From Bacillus sp. FJAT-27264 (lineage in GTDB: Bacteria; Bacillota; Bacilli; Paenibacillales; Paenibacillaceae), in NCBI RefSeq assembly GCF_001682855.1, contig NZ_MAQW01000029.1:134864-198292 (forward strand): a stretch of 63,429 bases of DNA, given 5' to 3'. The translations under genes were made by a program, and so were the position numbers. Below the pieces are notes generated by a model. That model did not search any database and was not told the DNA's origin. It was given only the letters and a program-made list of their open reading frames with translations. Of the stretch, positions 16,000-25,057 are shown in pieces (within the stretch, counting starts at the first letter, position 1; each line of letters opens with the position of its first letter).

Positions 16000-18900
16000 C
16001 TACATCCAGTCCTGACCCTGCAGCTCAATAAGCTCCTTCAATTCATGATTGGACATCTCGGTTAGCCACGTTTCGCCAGAACCAACCACTTGCTCGGAAA
16101 GGCTTTTTTTGCGTTCAATCAGCTCGTCGATCCGTTCTTCCAGCGTCCCCTGGCAGATTAGCTTGTGAACCTGCACATTTTTATGCTGTCCGATGCGGAA
16201 GGCCCGGTCTGTTGCCTGGTTTTCTACTGCGGGGTTCCACCAACGATCATAATGCACCACATGGTTCGCCCGCGTCAGATTGAGTCCAACCCCGCCCGCC
16301 TTCAAGGAAAGCACGAAGAATGTCGGCTGGTCTCCATTCTGGAATTCATGCACCATCTCGTCACGCTCACGCTTCGAAATCCCGCCATGCAGGAACAACG
16401 GCGCTCTTCCGTAACGACGCGACAATCTGCTGACAAGCAGTTCACCCATCGCAACATACTGGGTAAAGATCAACGCAGATTCACCAAGCTCGGCAATACT
16501 GTCCAGCACCTCGAACATGACCTCCATTTTGCCGGATTGCTCACTCCGCAAGCCCCGGCCTTCGTCCCGTCTGAACAGCTGAGGATGATTACAGATCTGC
16601 TTCAGCTTCGTAAGGGAAGACAACACGAGACCACGACGGGCCATACCGGAGCGTTCACCGATAACCCCCAGCATTTCATCCACGACCCCTTGATAGAGCG
16701 CAGCCTGAGTATCCGTAAGCGGACAATACGATTTGAGCTCCAGCTTCTCCGGCAGATCTTTGGAAATGTCCGGGTCACTCTTAAGCCGTCTAAGCAGAAA
16801 AGGCGAAACCAGACGATGCAATTCACGTAGTCGCTCTCCGCCTTCACCGGATACATAACGCTGACGGAAGGAGTGATAGGTCCCGAGATAGCCAGGATTT
16901 AAAAAGTGGAAAATAGACCATAGCTCGCCAAGTCTGTTCTCTACTGGCGTTCCCGTCATCGCGATCCGATGCGGCGCGGAGAGCTTCATGACGCTCTGCG
17001 CCTGCTTGGTACGGTGGTTCTTAATATACTGTGCTTCATCAAGCACAACCGTTGACCACTGCACGCCTGCAAGATCCTCACTGTCCCGGCCTGCCAGGTG
17101 ATACGTCGTCAGCACAATGTCGTGGCTGTCCGCCAGCTCCAGAAAGCCCTCGCCGCGGATCCGGCGGCTGCCGTGATGGATGTGCAGCGACAACGAAGGT
17201 GCAAACCGCTGGAGCTCACGCTGCCAGTTACCGAGAAGCGAGGTCGGGCACAGAATCAGTACCGGCCCTTTCTTTTCCCCCTCAGGAGCTGTAAGTGCGC
17301 GATCCAGTAGGCAGGTAATCACCTGCACCGTCTTCCCAAGGCCCATATCGTCGGCCAGACAGACCCCGAAACCGAGATTGCCCAAGGCAGCCAGCCATTG
17401 ATAGCCCCGCTCCTGATAAGGTCGCAGCGTGCCGTGAAGGACATGTGGGACGGGACGATCCTCATCCCTAAGCACATCGCCGTGCATGATCGAAGCCAGC
17501 AGACCGGAAGTTTCCATGCCCGTAACGGACATGCCTTTCCATAGCCGATCTTCGCCATCCTCTGCCTCCAGCCTCATCCAGTCCGCAGCAGTCATTTCAC
17601 CACTCTCATGGCGCTTCATATATCTGAGCACTTGGCGAATTTCCTTCGGATCTACCTCGACCCACTCACCCCGGAAACGGACAAAAGGAACCCCCGCCTC
17701 CACCAGTGCCTGCAATTCCTCTTCAGTGATAGAAGTATCACCTAGCGAAGCCTCAATGCGGAAGGAGATCAGCTCCTCCATGCCGAGCGCAACCGCTGGT
17801 GGACCGTCTAATCCTCCCGGCGGCTGCATCTTCATCTTCATGCCGACACGCCGACGCCCTTCACGGCTCCAGCGCGAAGGCATCTGAACCGTGATTCCCC
17901 GGGCAGTCAGCTGCTGCACCGTCTCTTTCAGGAAGAAATGCAGACGATGCGGCTCTAAATCTACGCCCTCAGGGGCTGGAGACTTAAGCCCGGCTTGGAT
18001 GTCAGGCGATACCTTGCCCGCACCTCCGAGGGCCGTCAGAAACTGCTGCTGGATATTGCGGTAGCGCCTACCCCACAACGTAAATTCTTGTTCTCTACTG
18101 CCCCAGATGGCTTGAGCGGGAAGCCAAAACTCCCCTTCTTCCCGATTCTCTGCCCAAAAAGACAATCTCCAAACTTCCGCGTCTTCTACCGGTGGCTCCA
18201 GACGCAGACCCAGGCCAAGCTGCCCGCTCTGCTCCTCTTCTGTCGCGGTTTGCGGAACTCCGCTTCCTGCGGTTTCATTCACACCGGCCAGCAATTCATC
18301 AACCTCAGCCTGAGTCCCCTGCACCGGAATGTCACGGCTGCCGGTCAGCAGACTGTTCCACCACAGCTCCGTCAGCGGAGAAGTGCCGCGCCGATAATTA
18401 GCCTTGAAGGGGGACAGTTCTCCCTCCATCCCGGCGATGACCCGCTTGACCTCGGCTGTCATGATCGACTGCAAGAAGGAATACAGCACATACGCCCCCG
18501 CATCTTCGCGGGATGTGACCTCGCTGGCTTCAGCTGTGTGTGTTCCTAGTGCCAATACCGGCATTGAGGCAGCGAGCTGAAGAAAGTACTCCCTGTCCTC
18601 CGGTTGGCGAAAAACAGGTGACCAGCAGGCCACAGCTGCCTGTTCGCCGCCCCGGCGGCGTGAGCCTACCGGGCGCAGCGGCTGGGCGCCGGGAACCAAC
18701 CCGCCCGTGCCCATTAGCTCCAGGGCGAACCGGGCCGCGGCTGCCCAGTAGCGCAGCTCGCCGCCAGGCTCTACGCCCTGGCTCAGACATTGCTCCGCGT
18801 CCCACGCGAGCAGCAATTCAAAAGCATCTTTGGGCGCCAAGGCCAGCCCCTCAAAGGTACGACCCGGCAGCGCGCGGCGGACCGGCTTCCCTTCCACAGG

Positions 18901-19080
18901 CAAGACTGGATATTTCACTTCCGCCAAGCGCAGCGCTGCGCTCGCAAAAGGACGCAGTCCTCCCTGCAGCTCCAGACGCTTGACCACCCGGGTCCACGCA
19001 TCTACCTTCGGCTCAGATGTCTCGCCGGAGAAGCAAAATAAAACGTCTCCTAACCATATTGCATACAGATGCTTATTCAT
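16000..19080 (-). CDS. SNF2/RapA-type DEAD/DEAH-like helicase
   Basis: A 1026-residue ATP-dependent DNA translocase. The C-terminal half carries the SNF2 core: Walker A in LADDMGLGKTVQ (about residue 577), Walker B as DEAQ (about 682), SALIFTQY and the final motif QATDRAFRIGQ (about 960). The N-terminal 450 residues include the bacterial SNF2-associated region with an insert rich in Gly and Glu. Proteins of this type remodel DNA-protein complexes or RNA polymerase; the substrate is unknown. ATG 19080 follows TAGGAGATCATCA; a longer reading from 19122 lacks a site. Confidence 0.88.
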   Translation of the reverse strand: MNKHLYAIWLGDVLFCFSGETSEPKVDAWTRVVKRLELQGGLRPFASAALRLAEVKYPVLPVEGKPVRRALPGRTFEGLALAPKDAFELLLAWDAEQCLSQGVEPGGELRYWAAAARFALELMGTGGLVPGAQPLRPVGSRRRGGEQAAVACWSPVFRQPEDREYFLQLAASMPVLALGTHTAEASEVTSREDAGAYVLYSFLQSIMTAEVKRVIAGMEGELSPFKANYRRGTSPLTELWWNSLLTGSRDIPVQGTQAEVDELLAGVNETAGSGVPQTATEEEQSGQLGLGLRLEPPVEDAEVWRLSFWAENREEGEFWLPAQAIWGSREQEFTLWGRRYRNIQQQFLTALGGAGKVSPDIQAGLKSPAPEGVDLEPHRLHFFLKETVQQLTARGITVQMPSRWSREGRRRVGMKMKMQPPGGLDGPPAVALGMEELISFRIEASLGDTSITEEELQALVEAGVPFVRFRGEWVEVDPKEIRQVLRYMKRHESGEMTAADWMRLEAEDGEDRLWKGMSVTGMETSGLLASIMHGDVLRDEDRPVPHVLHGTLRPYQERGYQWLAALGNLGFGVCLADDMGLGKTVQVITCLLDRALTAPEGEKKGPVLILCPTSLLGNWQRELQRFAPSLSLHIHHGSRRIRGEGFLELADSHDIVLTTYHLAGRDSEDLAGVQWSTVVLDEAQYIKNHRTKQAQSVMKLSAPHRIAMTGTPVENRLGELWSIFHFLNPGYLGTYHSFRQRYVSGEGGERLRELHRLVSPFLLRRLKSDPDISKDLPEKLELKSYCPLTDTQAALYQGVVDEMLGVIGERSGMARRGLVLSSLTKLKQICNHPQLFRRDEGRGLRSEQSGKMEVMFEVLDSIAELGESALIFTQYVAMGELLVSRLSRRYGRAPLFLHGGISKRERDEMVHEFQNGDQPTFFVLSLKAGGVGLNLTRANHVVHYDRWWNPAVENQATDRAFRIGQHKNVQVHKLICQGTLEERIDELIERKKSLSEQVVGSGETWLTEMSNHELKELIELQGQDWM

Positions 19081-19278
19081 TGATGATCTCCTAATAAATA
19101 ATTCAAATATATAAAGGATCAAATATCCTTGAAGTAAAAGACTTCATCTCATCATCATATACGAAAAAGCGCTGATTTAAAAACCTTTCTGCTTTTTTTC
19201 TGCAGATTTTCATGTAATCCCCTCTGCAACCGGAGACAATTCCGTCCGTATGCTATAATTGAGATTATTTAACAGGAG

Positions 19279-19965
19279 GTGGTACGGATCAAATCGCAAG
19301 TCCCATTAATCCTTAATCGACGACAATTCATGACGGGTTTGATTTTATTCGTTGTACTTATTGTGCTCAGTATCCGCTATCCTGGAACAGATTCGTGGAT
19401 GAGTATCCTGCTGAATACCTTCGGGATTCCGCTATACAGCTCACCTGCAACCCGGACCGGCCTGCACTATTCCGGTATAGTATCACTAATTTTGCTTCTA
19501 ACCTCAATTGCCTTTTTCAACATGTCTCTGTCACGTCATCGGCTACTTCTGTTCATAGTCTTCATGATATTACTAACGAAAGTGCCTGATAGGCTGGTCA
19601 GCAGCTACCAGCGCTTGTTCGCTTCAGGTGTATACGCACTCGAACTAAAACCTGAAAAAATAATATGCAAATACAAGCTTGAGGGGGCAACTTACAACGG
19701 CCAATGTCAGCTGCCTGTGCGCAATTACAGTGTCAACGGAGTCGTGGCAAAAGTAGTCCTTCAATTGCCTGAGCTCGAAGGACATCCGCTAGCCGGGGGC
19801 TCCATCCCCCTCTCTTCCCTAGAGCTGAAGCCCCATGATCGCGGTAGCTACACTGCTGAATTTCAACTTCCTGCAACAGGATCTACAAGCATGGAAAGCG
19901 GACAGCTGAGAGGATTTTCGGTCACCCTTATTGACAAAAAGCACAGCCGCACCTGGGAGCAATAG
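19279..19965 (+). CDS. Membrane protein of unknown function (about 228 aa)
   Basis: Three hydrophobic segments lie in the first 110 residues (MTGLILFVVLIVLS, IVSLILLLTSIAFF, LLLFIVFMILLTKVP). They are followed by a beta-rich domain of about 115 residues that is probably outside the cell. I do not recognise the family. The start is doubtful: GTG 19279 overlaps the AGGAGG at 19274-19279. The codon at ideal spacing is ATC 19288, a rare start, and the next ATG (19330) sits at the first membrane segment. The frame itself is convincing. Confidence 0.65.
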   Translation: MVRIKSQVPLILNRRQFMTGLILFVVLIVLSIRYPGTDSWMSILLNTFGIPLYSSPATRTGLHYSGIVSLILLLTSIAFFNMSLSRHRLLLFIVFMILLTKVPDRLVSSYQRLFASGVYALELKPEKIICKYKLEGATYNGQCQLPVRNYSVNGVVAKVVLQLPELEGHPLAGGSIPLSSLELKPHDRGSYTAEFQLPATGSTSMESGQLRGFSVTLIDKKHSRTWEQ

Positions 19966-20096
19966 GATTCCCTATCGGCAGAAACCTAAGCTGCCAGGGT
20001 AGCCTTGTAAGGAATCGATCAGATGACTGCCCCGAATTCTTTTTGAGACTGAAGGCTGAAGCCCGATGCTTATTCAGGCCACAACCGGACAACAGC

Positions 20097-20130
20097 AAAA
20101 GGGAGCCACAGCATTCCTGCCGCGACTCCC
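20097..20130 (-). terminator. Terminator after ridA
   Basis: Thirteen paired bases including G-U wobbles, closed by a GGAA loop, are followed on the minus strand by TTTT. It lies 87 bases after the ridA stop. The 19966-20096 interval holds nothing else that I can support. Confidence 0.6.
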
Positions 20131-20216
20131 TGACTTGTGTACTCTCTATTGCATTTCATGTCAGCTTCCAACAGTGCAGGATAGCTTGTCCTGTGCTGCC
20201 GGAATTTTTGTTCGAT

Positions 20217-20597
20217 TTATTTCTTGCGGGCAATCGCTTCGATCTCAACCAGTCCATCTTTAGGTAGACGGGCTACTTCAATCGCGCTGCGTGCCGGATA
20301 AGGCTCTGTGAAGAACGTGCTGTATACTTCGTTCACGGCTACAAAATCATTCATATCCTTAAGAAACACTGTAGTCTTAATTACATGATCCAGTGAGGCT
20401 CCTGCTTCTTCAAGAATAGCTTTGACGTTGTTCAGGGCTTGACGAGTTTGTTCCTGTACACCTTCCGCCAGTTCTCCTGTCTCCGGATTCAATCCCAGTT
20501 GACCGGAGGTGTGCACCCAGTTTCCTGTAGCGATAGCTTGGCTGTAGGGCCCAATTGCACCAGGCGCTTTGGATGTTGCTACTTGCTTCTTACTCAT
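20217..20597 (-). CDS. ridA: RidA family enamine/imine deaminase (YabJ-like)
   Basis: A 126-residue protein of full family length. Signatures include the N-terminal APGAIGPYSQA, TSGQLGLNPETGEL and the C-terminal PARSAIEVARLPKDGLVEIEAIA. The arginine in PARSAIEV is the usual catalytic residue. RidA hydrolyses reactive 2-aminoacrylate and related imines made by PLP enzymes. It stands alone on the minus strand, with a terminator downstream. Confidence 0.93.
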   Translation of the reverse strand: MSKKQVATSKAPGAIGPYSQAIATGNWVHTSGQLGLNPETGELAEGVQEQTRQALNNVKAILEEAGASLDHVIKTTVFLKDMNDFVAVNEVYSTFFTEPYPARSAIEVARLPKDGLVEIEAIARKK

Positions 20598-20702
20598 AAT
20601 TCTATTCCTCCCATATCCATGGATTATTTATGGTCCCATTGTACGTCCTGTTCTCTGTCTAATGCAAACATCAATCTGCATAAGACGTGAGATCGCCTAC
20701 CT

Positions 20703-21368
20703 TTAGCCCTTGCCGATTACATGTATCACATCATTAGGATAGATATGTAAGCCAGCGGTGCCAGCCAGCGAAATATTCACCATGGCCCGGGCTACCGTCT
20801 CTCCGTGGATGGCTCTGTATTTGGCCGCTTGACCAACCATGGCAAAATCCAGCGCAGTCATCAAGCGGGCAGCCACACGCTCTCCAAGCCTGAATTCCTT
20901 ACGCTGTCCCAGTAACAGGGAAGGCCGGAACAGGTGCAGACCATGGAAGCCGGTCGCGATCAGCCCTTCCTCAGCACGTCCCTTGGTCCGGCTATAGAAA
21001 TTGCGGGACTTCGCGTCGGCCCCTATCGAGGAGACGGCCAGCAACTGCCCGACTCCCTCTTCCTTTGCTATTGCAGCAGCCTCCAGTGGATATCTAAGAT
21101 CGACCCGTTCGAAGCTGCTTTGTGAGCCTGCGGTTTTGATCGTCGTTCCGAGACAGCAGAACATCACCTGCACTCCCCGAAACTGCTCTCTGTACCGGGG
21201 CAGCTGTTCCCAATCCACTATAGTCTGCTTGAGTAAAGGATGCTTGATTCCGATGGGACGCCTGACCAGCACTCTGATCTCATCCCAGGCTCCCCGGCTC
21301 AGCAGCTCCTGGGTTACTGCCTTCCCTACCAAACCGGTGGCTCCCAGCACCATTGCTATTCGTGACAT
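20703..21368 (-). CDS. NAD(P)-binding atypical short-chain dehydrogenase
   Basis: A 221-residue protein with a Rossmann motif at the start (MVLGATGLVGKAVTQEL). LLAVSSIGADAKSRNFYSRTKGRAEE contains the Ser and the YxxxK-like pair seen in HTATIP2-type NAD(P)H-binding proteins. The substrate is unknown. ATG 21368 has AAGGAGG upstream; a longer reading to 21422 would overlap the preceding MFS gene and has no site. It follows the MFS gene by 46 bases and is probably cotranscribed. Confidence 0.82.
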   Translation of the reverse strand: MSRIAMVLGATGLVGKAVTQELLSRGAWDEIRVLVRRPIGIKHPLLKQTIVDWEQLPRYREQFRGVQVMFCCLGTTIKTAGSQSSFERVDLRYPLEAAAIAKEEGVGQLLAVSSIGADAKSRNFYSRTKGRAEEGLIATGFHGLHLFRPSLLLGQRKEFRLGERVAARLMTALDFAMVGQAAKYRAIHGETVARAMVNISLAGTAGLHIYPNDVIHVIGKG

Positions 21369-21414
21369 CGCAGAGCCTCCTTTTTCAAAAAAATCATCAT
21401 AAATCATATCACCT

Positions 21415-22689
21415 TTACGCATCTTTAAGAATTTTCCGTCCGAGCGTTGCAGCCAGCACGATCATCAGCAATCCGACAACTAACTGCGTTCCGAATACCT
21501 GGATCCAGTGCGGCCAATCCTCAATCCATTCATAGATTTTACCGCCAATCAGCGGACCAAAAAACGAGGAAATCCCTGTAAGCGCTGCATACACAGCCAT
21601 ATACATCGGACGCTCTTTTTTGGGAGTATCGCCAATAATAAAGTTGAAGGCCAGCTGATTGAAGCCACCAACACCCACCCCGAACACAACATGGGCGGCG
21701 AACAGCACTACCAGCATCGGCAGCACCGAGAGCAGGCCCCAGATCAAAGAGGAAACAGCAATGATGGGAAGCGTCCAAAGCAACAACCGTTTGTTGCTAT
21801 ATTTCGCATTCAAGTTCCCCCAGACGTAGAAACTGGCCATCATGAACACCGTCTGTGATACATTGAGCAACGACATGGTTTGATAATTGATATTCAGCAG
21901 TTGCAGCATTACATAAGAATACATTGGAACAACAAGATTTTGCAGCAAAAGCCAGCCAGCAAGGAACAGTGTAGACTTCATGAACAGTGTGTCGTGAAGC
22001 GGCTTCTTGAGCATCGGCAGAAACTTGTTTTCTTCAGACTTCTCGAACGGCACATCCGGGTAGAAGAGATAGACAATAATGTTAGCCGTTGAGAAAATCC
22101 ATACCACAATGTACAAAATGAGAAACCCATGGCCCCCGGGATAACGGTCCAAAACGATGCCGCCGCCGTACATCACCAGACTGCCCAGAGCGTTCAGAAA
22201 AGTATTACGGATTCCGAAATAACGGCCGCGCACCTTCGGCGGAACCAGATCACTGATAACAGAACTCCATAACACGGAGCCGGCTGTATTTGCAATGAAA
22301 GCGGTTGTATATAACGCTATAAAAGCTATTACCCAGTATTCTTTTGGAAAGATAAACGGTACCAGGCCGGTAGAACCCCACAGTATCCGGTGAAGGGCAA
22401 CAAAAGTGACCATGGCCCACTTGCGACTGGGCAGCCTCTGGATCAAGAATGCAACACCGATCTGCCCGATATTGACCAGCGTCGTCAATGCCAGCACAAA
22501 ACCGATCTGACTGGAGGTAGCTCCTAGGTATAACAGAAAACCCGTAAGAAACTGCCCTTGAAGCAGGACCTGGAAGATCGTCGCAGGGATCCCCTCAAAT
22601 GTGGCTATCTGCAAATTCTTGCGCTGTACAGAGGCTTTGCGAGTACGCTTGGGACGATGAACCGGTTGCCTGTTTCTCATGATGCTCAT
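21415..22689 (-). CDS. Major facilitator superfamily transporter
   Basis: A protein of about 424 residues with 12 predicted membrane segments. The N-terminus is strongly basic (RPKRTRKASVQRKN). The loop SDLVPPKVRGRYFGIRNT between segments resembles the conserved MFS loop. Substrate unknown. The start is probably ATG 22689, although the AAAGGAG before it is 13 bases away, longer than usual. It shares an operon with the dehydrogenase downstream. Confidence 0.82.
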   Translation of the reverse strand: MSIMRNRQPVHRPKRTRKASVQRKNLQIATFEGIPATIFQVLLQGQFLTGFLLYLGATSSQIGFVLALTTLVNIGQIGVAFLIQRLPSRKWAMVTFVALHRILWGSTGLVPFIFPKEYWVIAFIALYTTAFIANTAGSVLWSSVISDLVPPKVRGRYFGIRNTFLNALGSLVMYGGGIVLDRYPGGHGFLILYIVVWIFSTANIIVYLFYPDVPFEKSEENKFLPMLKKPLHDTLFMKSTLFLAGWLLLQNLVVPMYSYVMLQLLNINYQTMSLLNVSQTVFMMASFYVWGNLNAKYSNKRLLLWTLPIIAVSSLIWGLLSVLPMLVVLFAAHVVFGVGVGGFNQLAFNFIIGDTPKKERPMYMAVYAALTGISSFFGPLIGGKIYEWIEDWPHWIQVFGTQLVVGLLMIVLAATLGRKILKDA

Positions 22690-22807
22690 GGGAACGATAA
22701 CACTCCTTTGATGCGGCTTTGGCTTCATTCTACTCCGCATCAATCTCCTGTCAATATGGCGAAATCACAAATAAAATTGGAGTCCCGTTCCCGAAATTTC
22801 TCTTGTC

Positions 22808-24205
22808 CTAAATAGGCAGATATAGCGAAAAGATACTGCCCTTTCCCTCCTCGCTCTGAACAGTGATGAAGCCGCCGAGCAGTCTGGCAAGATCATGACT
22901 AATGGACAACCCTAGCCCTGTTCCGCCGTATTTGCGGCTAATCGTCCCGTCCGCCTGCCGGAAGGCTTCGAAAATGATCACCCGCTTCTCTTCGGCAATG
23001 CCGATGCCACTGTCCCTTACTTCAAATACCATCCAGTTCAGATCCTGCCCGTCTTCCCAACGCTGTTCCGCTCGGATACTCAGCATTACACTGCCCATCT
23101 GTGTGAATTTAAACGCATTGGACAGCAGATTCCGCAAGATTTGCTGCACCCGCTGTGGATCTGAGATGATGGTCGGCATGAGATTTTCACTTACACTGAC
23201 CACGAATTCAAGCTCCTTTTGCTTCGCAATCACACTGAACTGCAGAGTCAATAGCTCTGGAATCTCGCTTACATTCACCTGTTCCTTAATAATATCCAGT
23301 CGGCCCGCCTCCACCTTGGACAGGTCAAGGATATCGTTGATGAGCGTCAGTAGCTCTTCGCCCGAACGATGGATAATACCGCCGTACTCAGCAATCTCTT
23401 CCCCGGTAGTGGAATTATCATTTTCTTCTATTAATTGCGATAAATTGATTATACTGTTCAGAGGGGTCCTCAGCTCATGTGACATATTGGCCAGAAACTC
23501 CGATTTGTACTGCGAGGCCAGCATCAATTGCTTCGCTCTTTCCTCTAGCACGATTTCATTCTTGTGCAGTTCCTCTGTTTGAGCGGACAACAGCTCATTC
23601 GCACACCGTATCTGCTCATTGCGGGAAAGCTCCAATTGAAAGTCCCAAATGATCAGCGCAAATAAAATACTGAGAAGCAATCCGGAAGGAAATGTGATCG
23701 GCATAATTTCTGTTATGTACTCTGTTGCAGGGATTACACCAAAAATAGTAATATTCAGTGCGTTCATGACATTCACCGCCAGAATGACGCTGAAGCCCTT
23801 TTTAATTATGGACGCCTTTGAACGGGTAATCCAGAAGCTGATTCCGGCGCAGAGGAAACCAAGAATCGATAGATTGAGCATTCCCGCGAGTGCAGCTTCA
23901 TTCCATCCGAAGGTCAGCCGGGTCAGACCCGTTCCAAATCCGATCAACATAAGGGAAAAGGGCTGCGGAAAAGCGATTGTCGTGATAATGATCGGCACAA
24001 ACCTCAAATCAAAGATAACATGCTCATCCAGTCTGTATCCAAAAAAAGAGCTGATCCATCCGGCGAATATCGCCAGAAATACCCAGCTTATCTGCTTCAC
24101 GCGTTTAGAAGCATATGTGATGAGATGCTTGTATAATAAATTGGCCAGATAGGCAATGGTGATCAACACAGCTGTGTTCACGAAAAATATTTTCAAATAT
24201 TCCAT
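22808..24205 (-). CDS. Membrane sensor histidine kinase (5TM/LYT-like input domain)
   Basis: A 465-residue orphan kinase. Five or six membrane segments occupy residues 1-180 and resemble the 5TMR-LYT class (DLRFVPIIITTIAFPQPFSL, then GFGTGLTRLTFG). A coiled coil leads to the phospho-acceptor SHELRTPLNSIINLSQL at about 243. The ATPase domain shows NAFKFT, DSGIGI and KYGGTGLGLSISHDLARLLGG. No response regulator gene is adjacent, so the partner and signal are unknown. ATG 24205 has CCAGGAGTG upstream. Confidence 0.88.
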   Translation of the reverse strand: MEYLKIFFVNTAVLITIAYLANLLYKHLITYASKRVKQISWVFLAIFAGWISSFFGYRLDEHVIFDLRFVPIIITTIAFPQPFSLMLIGFGTGLTRLTFGWNEAALAGMLNLSILGFLCAGISFWITRSKASIIKKGFSVILAVNVMNALNITIFGVIPATEYITEIMPITFPSGLLLSILFALIIWDFQLELSRNEQIRCANELLSAQTEELHKNEIVLEERAKQLMLASQYKSEFLANMSHELRTPLNSIINLSQLIEENDNSTTGEEIAEYGGIIHRSGEELLTLINDILDLSKVEAGRLDIIKEQVNVSEIPELLTLQFSVIAKQKELEFVVSVSENLMPTIISDPQRVQQILRNLLSNAFKFTQMGSVMLSIRAEQRWEDGQDLNWMVFEVRDSGIGIAEEKRVIIFEAFRQADGTISRKYGGTGLGLSISHDLARLLGGFITVQSEEGKGSIFSLYLPI

Positions 24206-24338
24206 AGCATCACTCCTGGCCTAAATATTAGAAGCTACCAGTAATACTAGCATATTAATCCACCTGATTCATTGAATAACAGGCGCTATTTCTACAATCT
24301 CCGGTATCTAATTAAGCAGCCCTTCTCAGCGGCAGCAG

Positions 24339-24370
24339 AAGAGCGCAAATCAGATGCGATTTGCGCTCTT
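24339..24370. terminator. Hairpin between csbD and the sensor kinase
   Basis: Thirteen-base perfect arms AAGAGCGCAAATC and GATTTGCGCTCTT enclose a six-base loop. On the minus strand, the direction of csbD, the T-tract is very short; TTTT follows on the plus strand. It lies just after csbD and probably ends it. Confidence 0.6.
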
Positions 24371-24391
24371 TTCCTATGTTATTTTTGCCTA

Positions 24392-24595
24392 TCAATCCCG
24401 GAACGAACGTCCCCAGGTTCTATATTCTTCTTCCGCAGCGTCCTTTGTGTGTCCATAACGCTCTTGAATCTTGCCTACCAGCTTATCCTTCTCACCGTCA
24501 ATGACATTAAGATCATCATCAGTAAGCTTGCCCCACTGCTTCTTGGCCTCGCCTCTAAGCTGCTTCCATTTCCCTTTAAATACATTGCTGTCCAT
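24392..24595 (-). CDS. csbD: CsbD family stress protein
   Basis: A 67-residue hydrophilic protein with the CsbD signature FKGKWKQLRGEAKKQWGKLTD and the C-terminal GKIQERYGHTKDAAEEE. Homologues are general stress proteins of unknown mechanism; in B. subtilis csbD is a SigB target. I see no convincing SigB promoter here. ATG 24595 is preceded by GAGGAGATGAG. Confidence 0.9.
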   Translation of the reverse strand: MDSNVFKGKWKQLRGEAKKQWGKLTDDDLNVIDGEKDKLVGKIQERYGHTKDAAEEEYRTWGRSFRD

Positions 24596-24809
24596 AGCAT
24601 GCTCATCTCCTCATGTCTGGATTAAAGTACATATATAGGACATGTCTTCACAGGCCTTATTACCCCTCGTTTAACAGCATGAATCCTAAGTTGACTCTTC
24701 AACCCTGGAGAAAGAGGTCGTCTTTTGTCACATAATAATCTTTAAAATAGCTTTCAATATTTTCTAAAATTTGATATACTACATATATAAATTAATTTTT
24801 AAAAATTTA

Positions 24810-24825
24810 AGTGATTATTTTCACA
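24810..24825 (+). promoter_or_regulatory. Fnr/Rex-type box upstream of pplA (distal)
   Basis: AGTGA-N6-TCACA, nine of ten positions of the Fnr/CRP consensus TGTGA-N6-TCACA, which has the same geometry as the Rex box. It lies 230 bases before pplA in AT-rich DNA. Confidence 0.45.
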
Positions 24826-24950
24826 TAATTAAGCATCGCTTCTGTGCTAGAATGCCATCGGAGATAAAACAAGTTCATTAAATTTTTCATTATACATAAC
24901 CGATATATGTCATGTAAAAGTTACATTCAGGGGAGTTGCCCCAAAATTAA

Positions 24951-24987
24951 AGTGATAAATGTCATTTATAAAGTGATTTTTATCACT
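24951..24987 (+). promoter_or_regulatory. Two adjacent Fnr/Rex-type boxes upstream of pplA (proximal)
   Basis: AGTGA-N6-TCATT at 24951-24966 and AGTGA-N6-TCACT at 24972-24987 lie 21 bases apart, two helical turns. The second is a perfect palindrome (AAGTGAT-TTTT-ATCACTT). An AT-rich -10-like region follows at about 25013-25021, which would place the second box around -45 to -48, close to where Fnr activates. Confidence 0.5.
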
Positions 24988-25057
24988 TCCAAAGTCGTTA
25001 AAATGTTTTACATTTTAATATATATATTTTAAACTATTTTCTTGGAGGTCATACCAA

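Noticed and set aside
24596..24720. SigB promoter for csbD
   Set aside because: GGGTAA-like bases occur but no convincing GTTTAA box is present at 12-15 bases upstream.
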